From contig JAQGOD010000201.1 of assembly GCA_028293775.1 (NCBI GenBank), forward strand, positions 1 through 7,696: a stretch of DNA of 7,696 nucleotides, given 5' to 3'. Positions 6,717 through 7,696 of this stretch are shown here, one piece after another. This DNA comes from Gammaproteobacteria bacterium (GTDB taxonomy: Bacteria > Pseudomonadota > Gammaproteobacteria > Steroidobacterales > Steroidobacteraceae). Each line of letters begins with the position of its first letter. Position 1 is the stretch's first letter. The notes beneath the pieces are model-generated. The model saw only the letters and a list, made by a program, of their open reading frames with translations, searched no databases and had not been told where the DNA came from. Position numbers and translations under genes: made by a program.

Positions 6717-7502
6717 ATGATCGCGCCCGGCGAGGGCATATCCCAAGCCATTGAAGCGGCCGCGGCGAAAGGCCGCCCGGCCTTGGTGGGATATGTGACG
6801 GCGGGCTTCCCGAACCGCCGTACATTCAAGGACAACTTGAGGGTAGTCGCCGGCATCTGCGACGTGGTCGAGATCGGTGTCCCGTTCAGTGATCCCATGG
6901 CCGATGGCACCACCATTCAGCGCGCGAGTTTCGCAGCACTCGCCGACGGCGTGACGTTGCCCTGGATTCTGGATGAGCTTCGGTCCATTGAGCCGCGCTA
7001 CGCCACGCCAATTCTGTTGATGAGTTATTTAAATCCGTTGTTGGCATTCGGGATCGAGAACTTGCCCCCCGCTGCCTCTGCGGCAGGCGTCGCCGGTTTC
7101 ATCGTGCCGGACTTGCCTTTCGAGGAGAGCGGCGACTTGAATCGCGCGCTCGAGGCACGAGGATTGGTGCTGGTGCAAATGGTGACGCCGGTGACGCCGC
7201 CGCAGCGTTTGGCCATGCTGTGCCGCCGCGCCCGGGGTTTTGTGTATGCCGTGACCATGACCGGCACCACCGGAAAATCCGCTGATGGTAAGTTTGCCGA
7301 TGTGCCCACCGACGTGCTCCAGTACATGGATCGCGTGAAAAAGTTATCCACCGTGCCGGTGTGCGCGGGGTTCGGCATTCGTTCCGCTCGACAAGTGGCT
7401 CGTCTTGCGCCGCACGTGGACGGCGTTGTGGTGGGCTCCGCATTGGTCGAGGTGATGGAGAGAGGCGAGGACGTGGGCGCGTTTTTGAAGTCGCTGCGCT
7501 AG
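6717..7502 (+). CDS. trpA: Tryptophan synthase alpha chain
   Basis: It has 261 residues, a TIM barrel that cleaves indole-3-glycerol phosphate and channels indole to TrpB. Catalytic Glu52 (VEIGVPFSDP) and Asp63 (MADG) are at the spacing of E. coli Glu49 and Asp60. AGFGI and VVVGSALVE are the phosphate-binding ends. Two motifs depart from the enteric form: Asp63-Gly64 is followed by Thr-Thr rather than Pro, and the flexible loop reads TMTGTTGK (from 180) instead of SRAGVTG, keeping the catalytic-loop Thr (Thr185) but replacing the Arg by Met181. The start is ATG 6717, which precedes the conserved GRPALVGYVTAGFP. A weak AAAGAG (6706-6711) lies five bases upstream. It ends 15 bases before the DUF2007 gene, with no terminator between. 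Confidence 0.95.
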   Translation: MIAPGEGISQAIEAAAAKGRPALVGYVTAGFPNRRTFKDNLRVVAGICDVVEIGVPFSDPMADGTTIQRASFAALADGVTLPWILDELRSIEPRYATPILLMSYLNPLLAFGIENLPPAASAAGVAGFIVPDLPFEESGDLNRALEARGLVLVQMVTPVTPPQRLAMLCRRARGFVYAVTMTGTTGKSADGKFADVPTDVLQYMDRVKKLSTVPVCAGFGIRSARQVARLAPHVDGVVVGSALVEVMERGEDVGAFLKSLR

Positions 7503-7517
7503 GAGCCTTTAAGACAC

Positions 7518-7696
7518 GTGAAGCGAGTGTTTCGTGCAGGATCCTTATTGCAGGTCGCGCATGCACGCAACGTGCTGACCGCGGCAGGCATCGAGAGCGA
7601 ACTGCGCAATCAATATTTGGCCGGTGCCCTGGGTGATTTGCCCATGCTGGAAACCTGGCCGGAGTTGATGGTCGAGGACACGTTCGAATCGGCCGC
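7518..7696 (+). CDS. DUF2007-type small protein (partial, cut at right edge)
   Basis: The first 59 residues are visible. They read VKRVFRAGSLLQVAHARN, then TAAGIESELRN, LAGALGDLPMLETWPEL and MVEDTFESA. This fits my knowledge of DUF2007 proteins, which open with a strand and a helix ('yrA.sl.eA...r..Le..GI.a.l.ne...g..G.lP....wPev.V.d') and are thought, without firm evidence, to be signalling or binding domains. The start is the GTG at 7518. The only Shine-Dalgarno candidate, AGGAG (7501-7505), is inside the trpA stop and 12 bases away, rather far. With a 15-base gap and no terminator after trpA, it is probably cotranscribed with the trp operon. A role in tryptophan metabolism is not implied. 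Confidence 0.75.
   Translation, partial: MKRVFRAGSLLQVAHARNVLTAAGIESELRNQYLAGALGDLPMLETWPELMVEDTFESA

Overview
The window comes from a GC-rich bacterial chromosome, most likely a proteobacterium. A non-enteric gammaproteobacterium (Xanthomonadales, Nevskiales or Steroidobacterales-like) is my best guess, but that placement is inference from gene content and style. The DNA is almost entirely coding, and the genes are tightly packed with few good Shine-Dalgarno sequences.

Layout. At the left edge, on the minus strand, is the N-terminal transmembrane part of an ABC transporter that runs out of the window (1-355). Divergent from it is a 116-residue conserved-looking protein of unknown function with a probable ribbon-helix-helix core (464-814). 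Positions 815-1018 hold the trp control region: a sigma70-like promoter (834-863), a 16-codon leader peptide with three consecutive Trp codons (trpL, 871-921), and a complete set of mutually exclusive RNA hairpins ending in a terminator followed by six T's. The rest is one continuous operon on the plus strand, trpE-trpG-trpD-trpC-trpF-trpB-trpA, followed 15 bases later by a DUF2007-type gene cut by the right edge.

How the genes work together. TrpE and TrpG make anthranilate from chorismate and glutamine. TrpD adds the phosphoribosyl group, TrpF isomerises the product, TrpC closes the indole ring, and TrpA and TrpB cleave indole-glycerol phosphate and condense indole with serine to give tryptophan. 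All seven activities are on separate, unfused polypeptides. Junctions are abutting (TAGATG, TAAATG) or overlapping (ATGA, TAATG), or have gaps of 28 bases or less, so transcriptional and translational coupling is expected along the whole pathway. The leader should let RNA polymerase enter the operon only when charged tRNA-Trp is scarce.

The most interesting signals are the attenuator and the enzymes. The predicted transcription start falls on the A of the trpL ATG, so the leader mRNA would be leaderless. The antiterminator can be extended to about 18 base pairs, and the TGGTGGTGG Trp tract recurs exactly in the terminator arm. A ten-codon mini-ORF bridges trpB and trpA. TrpF, TrpA and TrpC each carry substitutions at or beside catalytic motifs relative to the textbook enzymes. 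I see no mobile element, tRNA, rRNA, CRISPR array or clearly novel multigene system.
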